Positions 41,337 to 49,800 of a stretch of 64,000 nucleotides of DNA are shown piece by piece. Within the stretch, counting starts at the first letter, position 1. Each line of letters starts with the position of its first letter. The position numbers and the translations under genes are program-made. The stretch covers positions 124,001 to 188,000 of the forward strand of contig JAHCHO010000002.1 of assembly GCA_026129685.1 (NCBI GenBank). The letters are read 5' to 3'. The stretch comes from Fimbriimonadaceae bacterium (GTDB taxonomy: Bacteria > Armatimonadota > Fimbriimonadia > Fimbriimonadales > Fimbriimonadaceae). Under the pieces are notes generated by a model. It had not been told where the DNA came from. It ran no database searches and saw nothing but the letters and a program-made list of their open reading frames with translations.

Positions 41337-44033
41337 ATGTTGGACGAATACCGGGCGAAACGCGACTTCGCGAAGACCACGGAACCCTCGCCCGGAGCGG
41401 GGGACCCCTCCGGCGGCCTGCCCCGGTTCGTCGTCCAGAAGCACCACTCCCGCCACCTGCACTACGACCTGAGGCTGGAGTGGGACGGCGTCCTCAAGTC
41501 CTGGGCGGTTCCAAAGGGACCGAGCCTGAAGCGCGGAGACAAGCGCTTCGCCGCCCTTGTCGAAGACCATCCCCTCGCCTACGCCGACTTCGAGGGGGTC
41601 ATCCCGAAGGAGGAGTACGGCGGCGGCGAGGTGATCGTCTGGGACCGAGGAACCTACTTCCCGGACGAGAACCCATCCGTGGACCCCACCAACCGTGCGG
41701 CCGTCGACGAGGAAATGCGTCGAGGGTTTGCGGCAGGCAAGTTGTCCTTCACCCTTCTTGGCGAGAAGCTGCGGGGTTCGTTCGCCTTGGTCCGCATGAA
41801 GGAGGGAAAGGACTGGCTTCTCCTCAAGCACCAGGACGAATACGTGGACAATGAACGGGACGTCCTCGAGCGGGACCGCTCCGTCCTCACCGGTCGGACC
41901 ATCGCCGACCTACAAGGAGTCCCGGCCGCACCGTCTCCGACCACGACCGACCGCCGCCCCATCCCGGGCGCGATCCACGCTCCGTACCCGACCGTCTTTG
42001 CGCCCATGATGGCCACGCTCGGGGACCGGCCCTTTGTCGGCAAAGACTGGGTGTTCGAGCCAAAGATGGACGGGTTTCGCGCACTCGTGTTCCTGCGCGA
42101 CGGCGACGCCCGCCTCTTCAGCCGCAACGGCAACGAGATGACGTCTCAGTTTCCCGCGTTGCGATTCCGACTCGCGAACCTGGGGCTGAACAGCGCGGTG
42201 CTGGACGGCGAGATCGTCGCGCCGGACGAGCAGGGGCTCCCGTCCTTCCAGCGACTCCTGAAGCGCTTCCAACTGAAGGACGCCCTCAGCGTGCAGAACG
42301 CCGAGCGAACCATCCCGATCCATTTCTACGGCTTAGATCTGCTCTACTTGGACGGGTTCGACCTACGTAACGCCCCCTGGACCGAGCGCCGTGCCGCGCT
42401 GGAGCGCTCTATGGCCCCGCGGACGAGCGACGCGATCCACCTGATCCCCGTGTTCGAAGAGGACGGACCGGTGGCGATGGAGGGTTGCGTCGGCATGGGC
42501 TTCGAAGGCATCGTCGCCAAGCGCAAGGCCGGTCGGTACCAACCCGGCAAGCGGTCTTCGGACTGGATCAAGTTCAAGCGGGAGGCGAGCGACGAGTTCG
42601 TCGTCGTCGGTTACACCCTCGGCCAGGGTTGGCGGTCGAAGTCGTTCGGATCCCTCGTGCTGGCCAAGACCGAGGACGACGGAAGCCTCACCTACGTCGG
42701 CAACGTAGGCTCCGGATTCGACGACGCAACCCTCGAGTCAATACAGCGCGAGTTGGAGCCACTCGCCGCGGCGGAGAGCCCCTTCGCCAAGCTTCCCGCG
42801 ATGAAAGAACCGCACGTGACCTGGGTCCGGCCCGAGGTCCACGCGGAGGTGAAGTTCGACTCGTACACGGAGGCCGGAAACCTGCGCGCGCCGGTGTTCC
42901 TCCGACTGAGGCCCGACAAGGAACGGGGTCCTGGAGTGCCGGAAGTTCGGGCCGACGCTCCGGTGGGAACCGAGTCCGAGGAGGACATCGAGGCCCTGGT
43001 CCAGACCCTACGCGAGGGTCGGCCCAATACGACGGTCAAGATCGACGGCTACCCGGTGGCGCTTACCAACCTTGACAAGCCGCTCTGGACGGCGGAAGCC
43101 GAATGGCGAGCGTTCACGAAGCGCGAATACGTCGTCTACTGCCTTCGGAACCGGGTGGCGATGCTGCGACACTTACGCGACCGCCCGCTGACCCTCACCC
43201 GCTTCCCCAACGGGCACCGCGCCTCGCATTTCTACCAGAAGCACTGGGAGGGGACCCTGCCGCCCTATGTCACGCCCGTTCGCATCTTCTCCGGTCTTCG
43301 CGGCGAGTCCGGCGACTACATGGTGTGCAACAACCTGGCCACCCTGGTCTGGTTGGCGCAGATCGCGGACCTGGAGATTCACTCTTGGTACTCGCGCATC
43401 GCGCGATCCGGTGACGGCTTTGCGGACGATTACGGTTCCTCCAAGGAGGCCCTCGCCGCCTCCGCGCTGAACTACCCGGACTTCATGGTGTTCGACCTCG
43501 ACCCCTACATCTACAAGGGCACGGAGAAGGCGGGGGACGAGCCGGAACTCAACCGCAAGGCGTTCCAGAAGGGGTGCGAGGTCGCCCTCTGGTTGCGTGA
43601 GATTCTCGAGTCGCTGGGACTCCACCCCTTCATCAAGACCACCGGCAAAACGGGGTTGCACGCGTTCGTCCCGATCGTGCGCAACCTCTCCTTCGATCAG
43701 ACCCGTTCCGCCTCCGAGGTCATCGGACAACATCTTTTGCGGCAGCACCCCGAAGACGTCACCCTCGAATGGGCGGTTGAGAAGCGGGCCGGCAAGATCT
43801 TCTTCGACTACAACCAGAACGTGCGAGGCAAGACCTTGGCGTCCATCTACTCGCCACGGGCGACCGGAGGCGCGAAGGTTTCGGTCCCGGTCCGCTGGGA
43901 CGAACTGATGGACGTGTTCCCTTCGGACTTCGACATATCGAACGTACCGGATCGGGTCTCCCGGGTCGGCGACGTGTGGGAGGACATCCTGGATCACCGG
44001 GTGGACCTCAAAGCCCTGCTGAATCTGGGCTGA
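41337..44033 (+). CDS. ligD: Multifunctional ATP-dependent DNA ligase LigD (phosphoesterase-ligase-polymerase)
   Basis: An 898-residue three-domain non-homologous end-joining enzyme. The 3'-phosphoesterase domain (about 25-165) keeps the metal ligands His36/37, His40, His42, Asp44, Arg46, His78 and Tyr82. The ligase domain (about 210-520) has the adenylated Lys243 in EPKMDGFRAL, the FEGIVAK motif and the WIKFK motif. The primase-like polymerase domain (about 590-890) has the metal aspartates in FDLDP near residue 718 and TGKTGLHAFVPI. The domain order is that of Pseudomonas LigD, not mycobacterial. Its partner Ku is not in the window. The stop abuts the convergent GH36 stop with no gap. Confidence 0.96.
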   Translation: MLDEYRAKRDFAKTTEPSPGAGDPSGGLPRFVVQKHHSRHLHYDLRLEWDGVLKSWAVPKGPSLKRGDKRFAALVEDHPLAYADFEGVIPKEEYGGGEVIVWDRGTYFPDENPSVDPTNRAAVDEEMRRGFAAGKLSFTLLGEKLRGSFALVRMKEGKDWLLLKHQDEYVDNERDVLERDRSVLTGRTIADLQGVPAAPSPTTTDRRPIPGAIHAPYPTVFAPMMATLGDRPFVGKDWVFEPKMDGFRALVFLRDGDARLFSRNGNEMTSQFPALRFRLANLGLNSAVLDGEIVAPDEQGLPSFQRLLKRFQLKDALSVQNAERTIPIHFYGLDLLYLDGFDLRNAPWTERRAALERSMAPRTSDAIHLIPVFEEDGPVAMEGCVGMGFEGIVAKRKAGRYQPGKRSSDWIKFKREASDEFVVVGYTLGQGWRSKSFGSLVLAKTEDDGSLTYVGNVGSGFDDATLESIQRELEPLAAAESPFAKLPAMKEPHVTWVRPEVHAEVKFDSYTEAGNLRAPVFLRLRPDKERGPGVPEVRADAPVGTESEEDIEALVQTLREGRPNTTVKIDGYPVALTNLDKPLWTAEAEWRAFTKREYVVYCLRNRVAMLRHLRDRPLTLTRFPNGHRASHFYQKHWEGTLPPYVTPVRIFSGLRGESGDYMVCNNLATLVWLAQIADLEIHSWYSRIARSGDGFADDYGSSKEALAASALNYPDFMVFDLDPYIYKGTEKAGDEPELNRKAFQKGCEVALWLREILESLGLHPFIKTTGKTGLHAFVPIVRNLSFDQTRSASEVIGQHLLRQHPEDVTLEWAVEKRAGKIFFDYNQNVRGKTLASIYSPRATGGAKVSVPVRWDELMDVFPSDFDISNVPDRVSRVGDVWEDILDHRVDLKALLNLG

Positions 44034-45980
44034 TCAGTCCGCGACCATCCGGAGAACGCGGGCCGAGTTACGGTCCGGAATGGTGACCTCGATCCCCAAC
44101 TCCCGAATCGCGTCGGCAGACAGGCGTCGCTCTGCCACCTCGCCGACGACCGACTCGACCCGGTACACACCTGTTTCGGACGGCAAGTTCGGGCGGACGC
44201 GGAAACTGCCCCGATCGTCTTCGAGACGATAGACCCCCAAGAGCACGGAGTCCTCGGCGCCCGATCCTTGCACCGCCCTCCAGCCGTGACGGTCGCCCAG
44301 CGGAGCGAACGGCGTGAGGGGCACGATCGGGTTGGCGACGATTGCCGCACGGTGACGCTTCCACTCCAGGGCCACCCCGCGCACGGACTCGCGCGCTCGC
44401 CCGCCCAGACTGGCGACGTCGCCGCTGAGTCCCAAGCTCCCAAAGAAGCCGAAGGCCATCGCGAACGCGGGGTCGCACGGTTCGCGCGGGTCCCAGCCTG
44501 CCCCGCTGGGCACCTCGACCAGCCCATCCCGTTCGCGCAACACCGCCCAGCGCCCGAGCCGGCCCAAGGGAAGACGCAGCGCCGCGTCGTGGGCGATCGA
44601 GACCATGTCCCACGGGTTGACGGTATCGGACAGGAAGTAGCCGTCGTAGCGGGTCGCCGCCGCCAGGTCGCATCGCATCGCGCCGCTGGCGCACCCCTCG
44701 AAGAAGGTGTCGGGGTAATCGCGCCGCAACCCGGACAGAATCTCGTACCAAGCGGCGAGGTAGCCCGCGTGCTCCGCGCTGCGCGGGTCGGGACCCAGGG
44801 CGAAGTTATAGTCCAGCTTGATCCAAGACAACCGGTACGTATCGAGCAGTCGGCGAATCTGTCCGTCAAGGTAGTCCCGGACTTCCGGACGAACCAGATC
44901 GAGTTCGGCGTCGCCGCGCGCGTTGTTCGGCAACCAGTCGGGATGCTCCCGCCGAATCGAAGCCGCGCTCCCCGATCGCTCCGGCTCCATCCACAGCCCG
45001 AACCCCAGTCCGGCGGCACGGACCTCCTCGGCGAAGTCGCCCAATCCGCCCGCGAGCGCGCTCTTCGGGCCGTCGAACCACTCTCCCGCCTGGCTCCACC
45101 AGGATCGGGGCTCGCCGTACCATCCCGCGTCCACCACGAAGGTCTCGGCCCCAAGTTCCTTGGCGGAGGCGAGTTGGCGCGTCAGGTTTTCGCGCTCCAG
45201 GTTGTCGAACCGATCGAACCAGGTGTTGTACAGAAGGGGCGGGACTTTGGCGGGGGCGCGCTTCAACGCCATCCGCTGGATCTGTTCCGCCGAATCCTCC
45301 GGGCGTTGGCGAAACGCGGTCAACCAGAGTTCCGGCAGGTCCATGGATTCGCCCTGGGCAAGACGCCGCTCGAGGTCGCCTTCGGCGAAGCCGGCATCGA
45401 TCAACCAACCGTAGTGCGGTCCACCGAACGGGGTCAGCCGAATCGTCCAGTTTCCGTTGGGAATCAGGTGAAGGGCGAGCCCATCGCTCTCAAGGTCCCG
45501 GATCCAGAGCGCAGGAGTGGACCCGTCGGTCGTCCGGCCGGGCACGTGGGACAGCGCGATCTCCGCCGAAGTCAGAGGGAGGGGCGTGGTCTGGTTCTCG
45601 CCGCACCAGCGGGCGGACTGTGCCCAGGCCTCGTACCGGGCAGGAGGGAGCACGAGGCGCGCCGATGCCGCCTGAATCGTACAGGCTTGGCCTCGATTCT
45701 CGATCGTATCGCGGCGCGACCAGACGCCGACGACGTCGCGACTCCACACCGAACGATGCAACAGCCCGGTCGCGCTCTCGAACTCGGCGTCGAGGGTTCG
45801 CTCGGAGCGCTCGACCTTGCGCAGCGTCCAGTCCCGCACGAGTCGGCCGTCCCGACGCACCCGCGCGTTGTACGGCTGACCCTCCGGGGTGTTCGTGGTG
45901 AGGGTCAAGGCGCCGACCGCCACCGGGCCGAAGCGGGGAGAGGTCTGAAAAACGGCGTCGGAGACCGTCACTTCCGCCAT
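44034..45980 (-). CDS. Alpha-galactosidase, glycoside hydrolase family 36
   Basis: A 648-residue GH36 enzyme: N-terminal beta-sandwich, (beta/alpha)8 barrel from about residue 255 (PPLLYNTWFDRF, VVDAGWYGE, GLGFGLWMEPERSG), and C-terminal beta domain. The nucleophile is Asp390 in IKLDYN and the acid/base is Asp452 in LSDTVNP, 62 residues apart as usual. The substrate-binding FEGCASG motif is intact. It hydrolyses terminal alpha-galactosides such as melibiose or raffinose-type sugars. No signal peptide is seen, so it is probably cytoplasmic. It stands alone, tail-to-tail with ligD. Confidence 0.93.
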   Translation of the reverse strand: MAEVTVSDAVFQTSPRFGPVAVGALTLTTNTPEGQPYNARVRRDGRLVRDWTLRKVERSERTLDAEFESATGLLHRSVWSRDVVGVWSRRDTIENRGQACTIQAASARLVLPPARYEAWAQSARWCGENQTTPLPLTSAEIALSHVPGRTTDGSTPALWIRDLESDGLALHLIPNGNWTIRLTPFGGPHYGWLIDAGFAEGDLERRLAQGESMDLPELWLTAFRQRPEDSAEQIQRMALKRAPAKVPPLLYNTWFDRFDNLERENLTRQLASAKELGAETFVVDAGWYGEPRSWWSQAGEWFDGPKSALAGGLGDFAEEVRAAGLGFGLWMEPERSGSAASIRREHPDWLPNNARGDAELDLVRPEVRDYLDGQIRRLLDTYRLSWIKLDYNFALGPDPRSAEHAGYLAAWYEILSGLRRDYPDTFFEGCASGAMRCDLAAATRYDGYFLSDTVNPWDMVSIAHDAALRLPLGRLGRWAVLRERDGLVEVPSGAGWDPREPCDPAFAMAFGFFGSLGLSGDVASLGGRARESVRGVALEWKRHRAAIVANPIVPLTPFAPLGDRHGWRAVQGSGAEDSVLLGVYRLEDDRGSFRVRPNLPSETGVYRVESVVGEVAERRLSADAIRELGIEVTIPDRNSARVLRMVAD

Positions 45981-46072
45981 TTCGGCAGTCTATCCCGCCT
46001 GAAGCGGATGCAGAACGGCCCCCCGCGCAGGCGCCCGCCGGGGACTTTGGGTGGCCCGCCGACTGCTCGGCC

Positions 46073-46729
46073 CTAGAAGTACCCGCCGCTCGTCTCGGCG
46101 GAGGCGTCCATGTAGGTCGCGATGAACTCCGCGAGCTGCTCCTTGGTGGCGCCCCGATAGAGCGGCATGAAGCGGTAGAACACGCCGTCGATGTTCTCCG
46201 AGTTCTTCAACTGCTCGAGAAAAATATCCCACTTTAGGCGGGTCGTGCCGTTGGTGAACCCGCCCGGCCCCCGGTAGAAGAAGACCGCGATGTTGTCGCC
46301 GTACTGGGCGTGCTGCATGTAAGCGAAGCTTGCGGGAATGACGCCGCGCCCGGTCGGAATCTGGACCCGCTCTTCGCGAACGATGTTCCAGCCTTGGGCG
46401 GTGAAACACACGCGCGGGTCGTGGAAGCTCTCTTTCTCGCGGCTGGCGATGAGGACGACGTCGAACGTCTTGTCCGCCGACTCGTACTTGCGCGCGACGA
46501 TCCCGTAGGGGCGCAACGTGTCGTAGGTCAGCTTGTCCATCTTGTACGAGCACTCCGGGTTCTCCGGGCTCGCCGCGAACCGGAACCCCGGCACCTGCTT
46601 GGGCGCGCGCTGCTCCATCCAAGTTTCGTTCTTGTCCTTGAAGTTGGGCTTGGGGGATAGGGCGAAGATCGCCCCTGCGGCCAGAAGCACGCCCGCGAAC
46701 ACCATGGTCCGTTTCGTCAGTCTTTCCAT
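46073..46729 (-). CDS. EpsI-domain exosortase partner protein (DUF3485)
   Basis: A 218-residue protein with a single N-terminal membrane span (MVFAGVLLAAGAIFAL) and an extracytoplasmic EpsI/DUF3485 domain. HDPRVCFTAQGWNIV is the conserved motif of the family, and DNIAVFFYRGPGGFTNG follows. EpsI proteins occur as separate partners of, or fused to, exosortases, and in some organisms are needed for exopolysaccharide export. The gene overlaps the exosortase gene by 13 bases, so they are translated together. The likely site is the outer face of the cytoplasmic membrane. Confidence 0.88.
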   Translation of the reverse strand: MERLTKRTMVFAGVLLAAGAIFALSPKPNFKDKNETWMEQRAPKQVPGFRFAASPENPECSYKMDKLTYDTLRPYGIVARKYESADKTFDVVLIASREKESFHDPRVCFTAQGWNIVREERVQIPTGRGVIPASFAYMQHAQYGDNIAVFFYRGPGGFTNGTTRLKWDIFLEQLKNSENIDGVFYRFMPLYRGATKEQLAEFIATYMDASAETSGGYF

Positions 46730-47652
46730 CCGAGCATCCTCGCGAATTTGAACAGCAGGAAGAAGCAGAGCAGCAGGGTGATGTACCCGCTGTAGTCGTG
46801 GAACGCCATGCCGGCGTCCGTGCCGAACTCGTTGCCCACCACGCCGATGAGCGCGATGCGCAGGCCGTTGATGAACAGCGCCAACGGGATGACCATTCCG
46901 GCCATCAGCAGATTGCCCCACCAGCGCAACCGGGCGATCATCATGAAGAAAGCCGTGAACGCCGTCAACGCCAACACCAGCTTCAGCCCGGAGCAGGGCA
47001 CCGCGACGTTCAGGGTGAATCGGTTGAGTTCGATCGTGGTGACGTCCACCCGGAAGGGGGACAGCCCGAAACTCTTGAGCATCGCGTAGGCGACGTCGGT
47101 GGACCAGATCTGGAGCCGGTTCAGATAGACGTCGATCGCCATCGTCCAGATCGGCAAGGCGAACGCCAAGTACAGGATCGGCAGGCTCAGCGCGAACATC
47201 CACCGCGCTCCCGCGACGAACCAGACCCCGCACAGCAAGGACAAGATGAGGCCGAACGACATCAGAGCCTCGATGTCCTGAATGTACGCCGCCCTCAAGG
47301 GCCACAGCATCAGCAGCACGGGCAGGATCGCCGGCCAGAACGGACGGATCGGTCGAGACTGGAGCCTCGGCCACCAGCGGTACACCACGTAACCCGCGAT
47401 CACCGGCACCAAGAACCCGTGGGAGTAGTAGCCGTCCTCGCTCATCCAGAGCTTCGGCAGACCAGACACCAGCGGCCAGAAGGCGGCCAGCAGACCCAGA
47501 ACGGACAAGGCGCCGGGCACAAAGCCGGGCGACCTCAGAACCTTCTGCAGGTCAAAGACGGGCATCGCGAACGCCGCCTCGGGAACGGGCGTCTCGAGCG
47601 GCGGCTCCGTGACGGGTGCGGCGGTGACTTCCATCCCTCGTTTTGACTTCAC
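46717..47652 (-). CDS. xrt: Exosortase (PEP-CTERM processing enzyme)
   Basis: A 311-residue integral membrane protein with eight or so spans. The catalytic triad is present: Cys220 in VAVPCSGLK, Arg265 in INGLRIALIG and His285 in AFHDYSGY. It cleaves PEP-CTERM tails at the membrane; two candidate clients are encoded at 1184 and 31611. The start is the GTG at 47652, which has AGAGGA 7 bases upstream; the ATG at 47634 is an alternative with poor ribosome-site spacing. It lies downstream of a glycosyltransferase gene and overlaps the EpsI gene, forming an exosortase/polysaccharide operon. Confidence 0.93.
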   Translation of the reverse strand: MKSKRGMEVTAAPVTEPPLETPVPEAAFAMPVFDLQKVLRSPGFVPGALSVLGLLAAFWPLVSGLPKLWMSEDGYYSHGFLVPVIAGYVVYRWWPRLQSRPIRPFWPAILPVLLMLWPLRAAYIQDIEALMSFGLILSLLCGVWFVAGARWMFALSLPILYLAFALPIWTMAIDVYLNRLQIWSTDVAYAMLKSFGLSPFRVDVTTIELNRFTLNVAVPCSGLKLVLALTAFTAFFMMIARLRWWGNLLMAGMVIPLALFINGLRIALIGVVGNEFGTDAGMAFHDYSGYITLLLCFFLLFKFARMLGWKD

Positions 47653-47702
47653 GCAACGTCCTCTGTTCGACCCGGAGGTCGACGAAGAGGGAGACGTTCT
47701 CT

Positions 47703-47708
47703 ATTGTA
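47703..47708 (-). promoter_or_regulatory. Possible internal -10 element of the exosortase gene
   Basis: The minus strand reads TACAAT about 51 bases before the GTG start, in the gap after the glycosyltransferase stop. It overlaps the palindrome GTATG-G-CATAC (minus strand; 47706-47716), which could be a binding site. No -35 box is evident. Confidence 0.3.
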
Positions 47709-47731
47709 TGCCATACGTCGTAACCCCGCGA

Positions 47732-48916
47732 CTATTTCGCCAGTTCCTCCAAAGCAAGGACCGTCGCCCCAACCGTGGCGTCCCAATCGAAGCGCGGGGC
47801 ACGGGCGAACCCCTGGGCGACCATCGCGTCGCGCTCCCCCTTTTCCCGGAACTCCCGCACCGCCCTCGCGATCGCGCCCGCGTCGCTCGGGTTGAAGTAG
47901 CGAGCGGCGTCGCCCCCTACCTCCACCATCGCCGGGTGATCGCTCGAAAGCACGGGCGCTCCGAGCAACATCGCCTCGAGAACCGGGATTCCGAAACCCT
48001 CGTAGAGCGATGGGAAGACGAAAGCCTCGCACCGGGCGAACAGCTTGGGCAGGTCCTCGTCCGGCACGTAGCCCAGGAACGTCACCCGATCCTCGATCCC
48101 CAGGGCCTCCAGGTTCGCCACGATCCCGCTCTCCCGCCAACCCCGGGCGCCGGCGACGACCAAGCGGAGGTCCCCGGTCGCCTCATGCGACGACAGCTCG
48201 GCCATCGCGGCGAACAGCGTCCCGAGGTTCTTGCGCGGTTCGAGGGTTCCCAGCGTGAACAGGAAAGGTCCCTCGGGAACGCCGATCTCCCGCAAGTCAT
48301 CGTCGGAGACCTCGTCCGGAAATAGGGGCCGACCCACGTTGCCCGGTCCGAGCGGAGTCACGACGATCTTTCCACGCCGGTGGGGGAACCGGCGTTCGAT
48401 GTCGGCCTTCGTCGCTTCGCTGTTCGTCAGCACCAGGTCGGAGCGGCGGCACGCATAGTTGAGCGCGAGTACCTGGTAGGCCGCTTTGCGCCTCCGAAAG
48501 AAGCCCGGGTACAGGAGCGGGACCAGGTCGTGGATCATCACCGCCCGGCGACCCGGGAACTTCGCGGGCAAGCCCGTCGCCAGCGAGAACCACACGTCCA
48601 GCCCCAGGTCGCGCGCAAGCCGGCGTGGATGGGCGAACTCCCACCAGACGCGCCCGACCCGGTTGTGAAAGGGCACGGTGTGGAACCTCAACCGCGAGTC
48701 GCGCCAATGCGGCTCCAATTCCGCGCCCTTCGGCACGAACACGTGGTAGGTGTGGGGGTCCTGGCGGCGCGCGAGACCGTCGAGCATGCGCAGGACGTAA
48801 CGCCCGATGCCCGCCTTCCGATACCCTTCGCGGGTATCGAGCAGGACGGCGCTCACGCCGATGGTCAGCGGTCGCGAGTCGCCTTGCGGCGGGATGGCCT
48901 CGGCGGCGTCGAGCAT
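47732..48916 (-). CDS. Glycosyltransferase family 4 (GT-B fold)
   Basis: A 394-residue cytoplasmic retaining glycosyltransferase. The N-terminal lobe includes GIGRYVLRMLDGLA. The C-terminal lobe has the donor-binding signatures FTLGTLEPRKNLGTLFAA, LVVAGARGWRE, VTFLGYVPDEDLPKLFARCEAFVFPS and LYEGFGIPVLEAMLLGAPVLSS, whose EGFGIPVLEAM acts on the nucleotide sugar. It is probably mannosyl- or glucosyl-transferring in surface polysaccharide synthesis. It precedes the exosortase in the same direction and diverges from an epimerase-like gene of nucleotide-sugar type, both consistent with an exopolysaccharide locus. Confidence 0.9.
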   Translation of the reverse strand: MLDAAEAIPPQGDSRPLTIGVSAVLLDTREGYRKAGIGRYVLRMLDGLARRQDPHTYHVFVPKGAELEPHWRDSRLRFHTVPFHNRVGRVWWEFAHPRRLARDLGLDVWFSLATGLPAKFPGRRAVMIHDLVPLLYPGFFRRRKAAYQVLALNYACRRSDLVLTNSEATKADIERRFPHRRGKIVVTPLGPGNVGRPLFPDEVSDDDLREIGVPEGPFLFTLGTLEPRKNLGTLFAAMAELSSHEATGDLRLVVAGARGWRESGIVANLEALGIEDRVTFLGYVPDEDLPKLFARCEAFVFPSLYEGFGIPVLEAMLLGAPVLSSDHPAMVEVGGDAARYFNPSDAGAIARAVREFREKGERDAMVAQGFARAPRFDWDATVGATVLALEELAK

Positions 48917-48925
48917 ACGGGCTGG

Positions 48926-48935
48926 ATCATAATAC
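48926..48935. promoter_or_regulatory. Shared AT-rich core of a divergent promoter
   Basis: GATCATAATA here gives CATAAT on the plus strand, 22 bases before the ATG at 48956, and TATTAT on the minus strand before the ATG at 48916. It is the only AT-rich spot in a 39-base divergent gap, so both promoters must overlap it. Confidence 0.4.
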
Positions 48936-48955
48936 CGACGTTCTCCAGGTTCCCT

Positions 48956-49417
48956 ATGGAAGCAACCGTCATTCCCGGCGTCCTCGTCCGATCCTTGAAG
49001 CGTTTCTCCGACGCCCGTGGCTGGCTGATGGAGCTGTTTCGCGAGGACGAGTTGCCGGATGGCTTTCGGCCCGCGATGGGCTATCTGAGCGTGACGAAAC
49101 CGGGGGTCGCCCGCGGACCACACGAGCACGTCGACCAGACCGACGGCTTCGCCTTCCTTTCCGGCTCGTACCGTCTTTACCTTTGGGAGAACCGCCCCGA
49201 CCGCGCGCCCGCCAAGCTCGAACTGGAGGTGGGGGAGGCGAACCCGGTGCTGGTGCTCGTTCCGCCCGGGGTCGTGCACGCCTACAAGAATGTGGGAGAC
49301 GCGGAGGCGTTCGTCCTCAACGTGCCCAACCGCCTCTATGCGGGAAGGAACCGAGCCGAGCCGGTAGACGAGATTCGACACGAGGCCGACCCCGCGTCGC
49401 CCTTCCGACTCGATTAG
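48956..49417 (+). CDS. dTDP-4-dehydrorhamnose 3,5-epimerase-like cupin
   Basis: A 153-residue cupin of the RmlC family. It contains DARGWLMELFREDELP, GYLSVTKPGVARGPHEHVDQTDGFAFLSG (catalytic-type histidine in PHEH) and VLVPPGVVHAYKNVG. RmlC converts a 4-keto-6-deoxy nucleotide sugar on the way to dTDP-rhamnose. This protein is shorter than typical RmlC (about 180 residues) and may be a related sugar epimerase or isomerase. It faces the glycosyltransferase/exosortase operon across a 39-base gap, supporting a nucleotide-sugar role. A hairpin terminator follows at 49436. Confidence 0.8.
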   Translation: MEATVIPGVLVRSLKRFSDARGWLMELFREDELPDGFRPAMGYLSVTKPGVARGPHEHVDQTDGFAFLSGSYRLYLWENRPDRAPAKLELEVGEANPVLVLVPPGVVHAYKNVGDAEAFVLNVPNRLYAGRNRAEPVDEIRHEADPASPFRLD

Positions 49418-49435
49418 CTCGGGACCTTCTGCCCG

Positions 49436-49460
49436 CTTTGGTTCCCAAGGCGAACCAAAG
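49436..49460 (+). terminator. Terminator hairpin after the epimerase-like gene
   Basis: A perfect 9-bp inverted repeat (49436-49444 and 49452-49460, 7-base loop) lies 18 bases past the stop. Its arms are less GC-rich than the others and are followed by CCTAACGTTT, so it may instead be an operator for the AbrB operon. Confidence 0.6.
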
Positions 49461-49569
49461 GCCTAACGTTTCGGCCCCCATCCCGTAGATACTCCCGCAT
49501 CGACGCGTTCGGCACGGACCGGGTAGGATTTCCCAGAAATATGAATTGCATGATTTGGGTGACGCGAGC

Positions 49570-49800
49570 ATGAGTTGCCCGGTCTTCTACGGGTCCGTGA
49601 CCGTTGGCGAGCGGGGGCAGATCGTCATTCCGGCCGACGCCCGAACGGAACTTGGGTTCCAGCCCGGCGACAAGCTGCTCGTCATGAAGCATCCGATGCA
49701 TCCCGGCCTGGTCGTGTTCAAGATCGACTCCGTTCGCGAGTTTCTCGATCACTTCCAAGAAGGGCTTCGGTCGATCGAATCTTCGGAGGAAACCACTTGA
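49570..49800 (+). CDS. AbrB/SpoVT-type transcriptional regulator
   Basis: A 76-residue protein consisting of one swapped-hairpin AbrB domain. SVTVGERGQIVIPADARTELGFQPGDKLLV is the classic signature, followed by an amphipathic C-terminal helix (SVREFLDHFQEGLRSI). Such proteins bind DNA as dimers and act as transition-state regulators or antitoxins. No toxin gene is adjacent. It is the first gene of the efflux operon: the next start is a TTG overlapping its TGA, with GGAGG ahead of it. Autoregulation of the pump through the AT-rich upstream segment (49537-49556) is therefore likely, but inferred. Confidence 0.88.
   Translation: MSCPVFYGSVTVGERGQIVIPADARTELGFQPGDKLLVMKHPMHPGLVVFKIDSVREFLDHFQEGLRSIESSEETT

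Noticed and set aside
49570-49800. AbrB protein as the antitoxin of a toxin-antitoxin pair
   Set aside because: The neighbours are a TolC-family gene and a sugar epimerase-like gene; no PIN or other toxin gene is adjacent.
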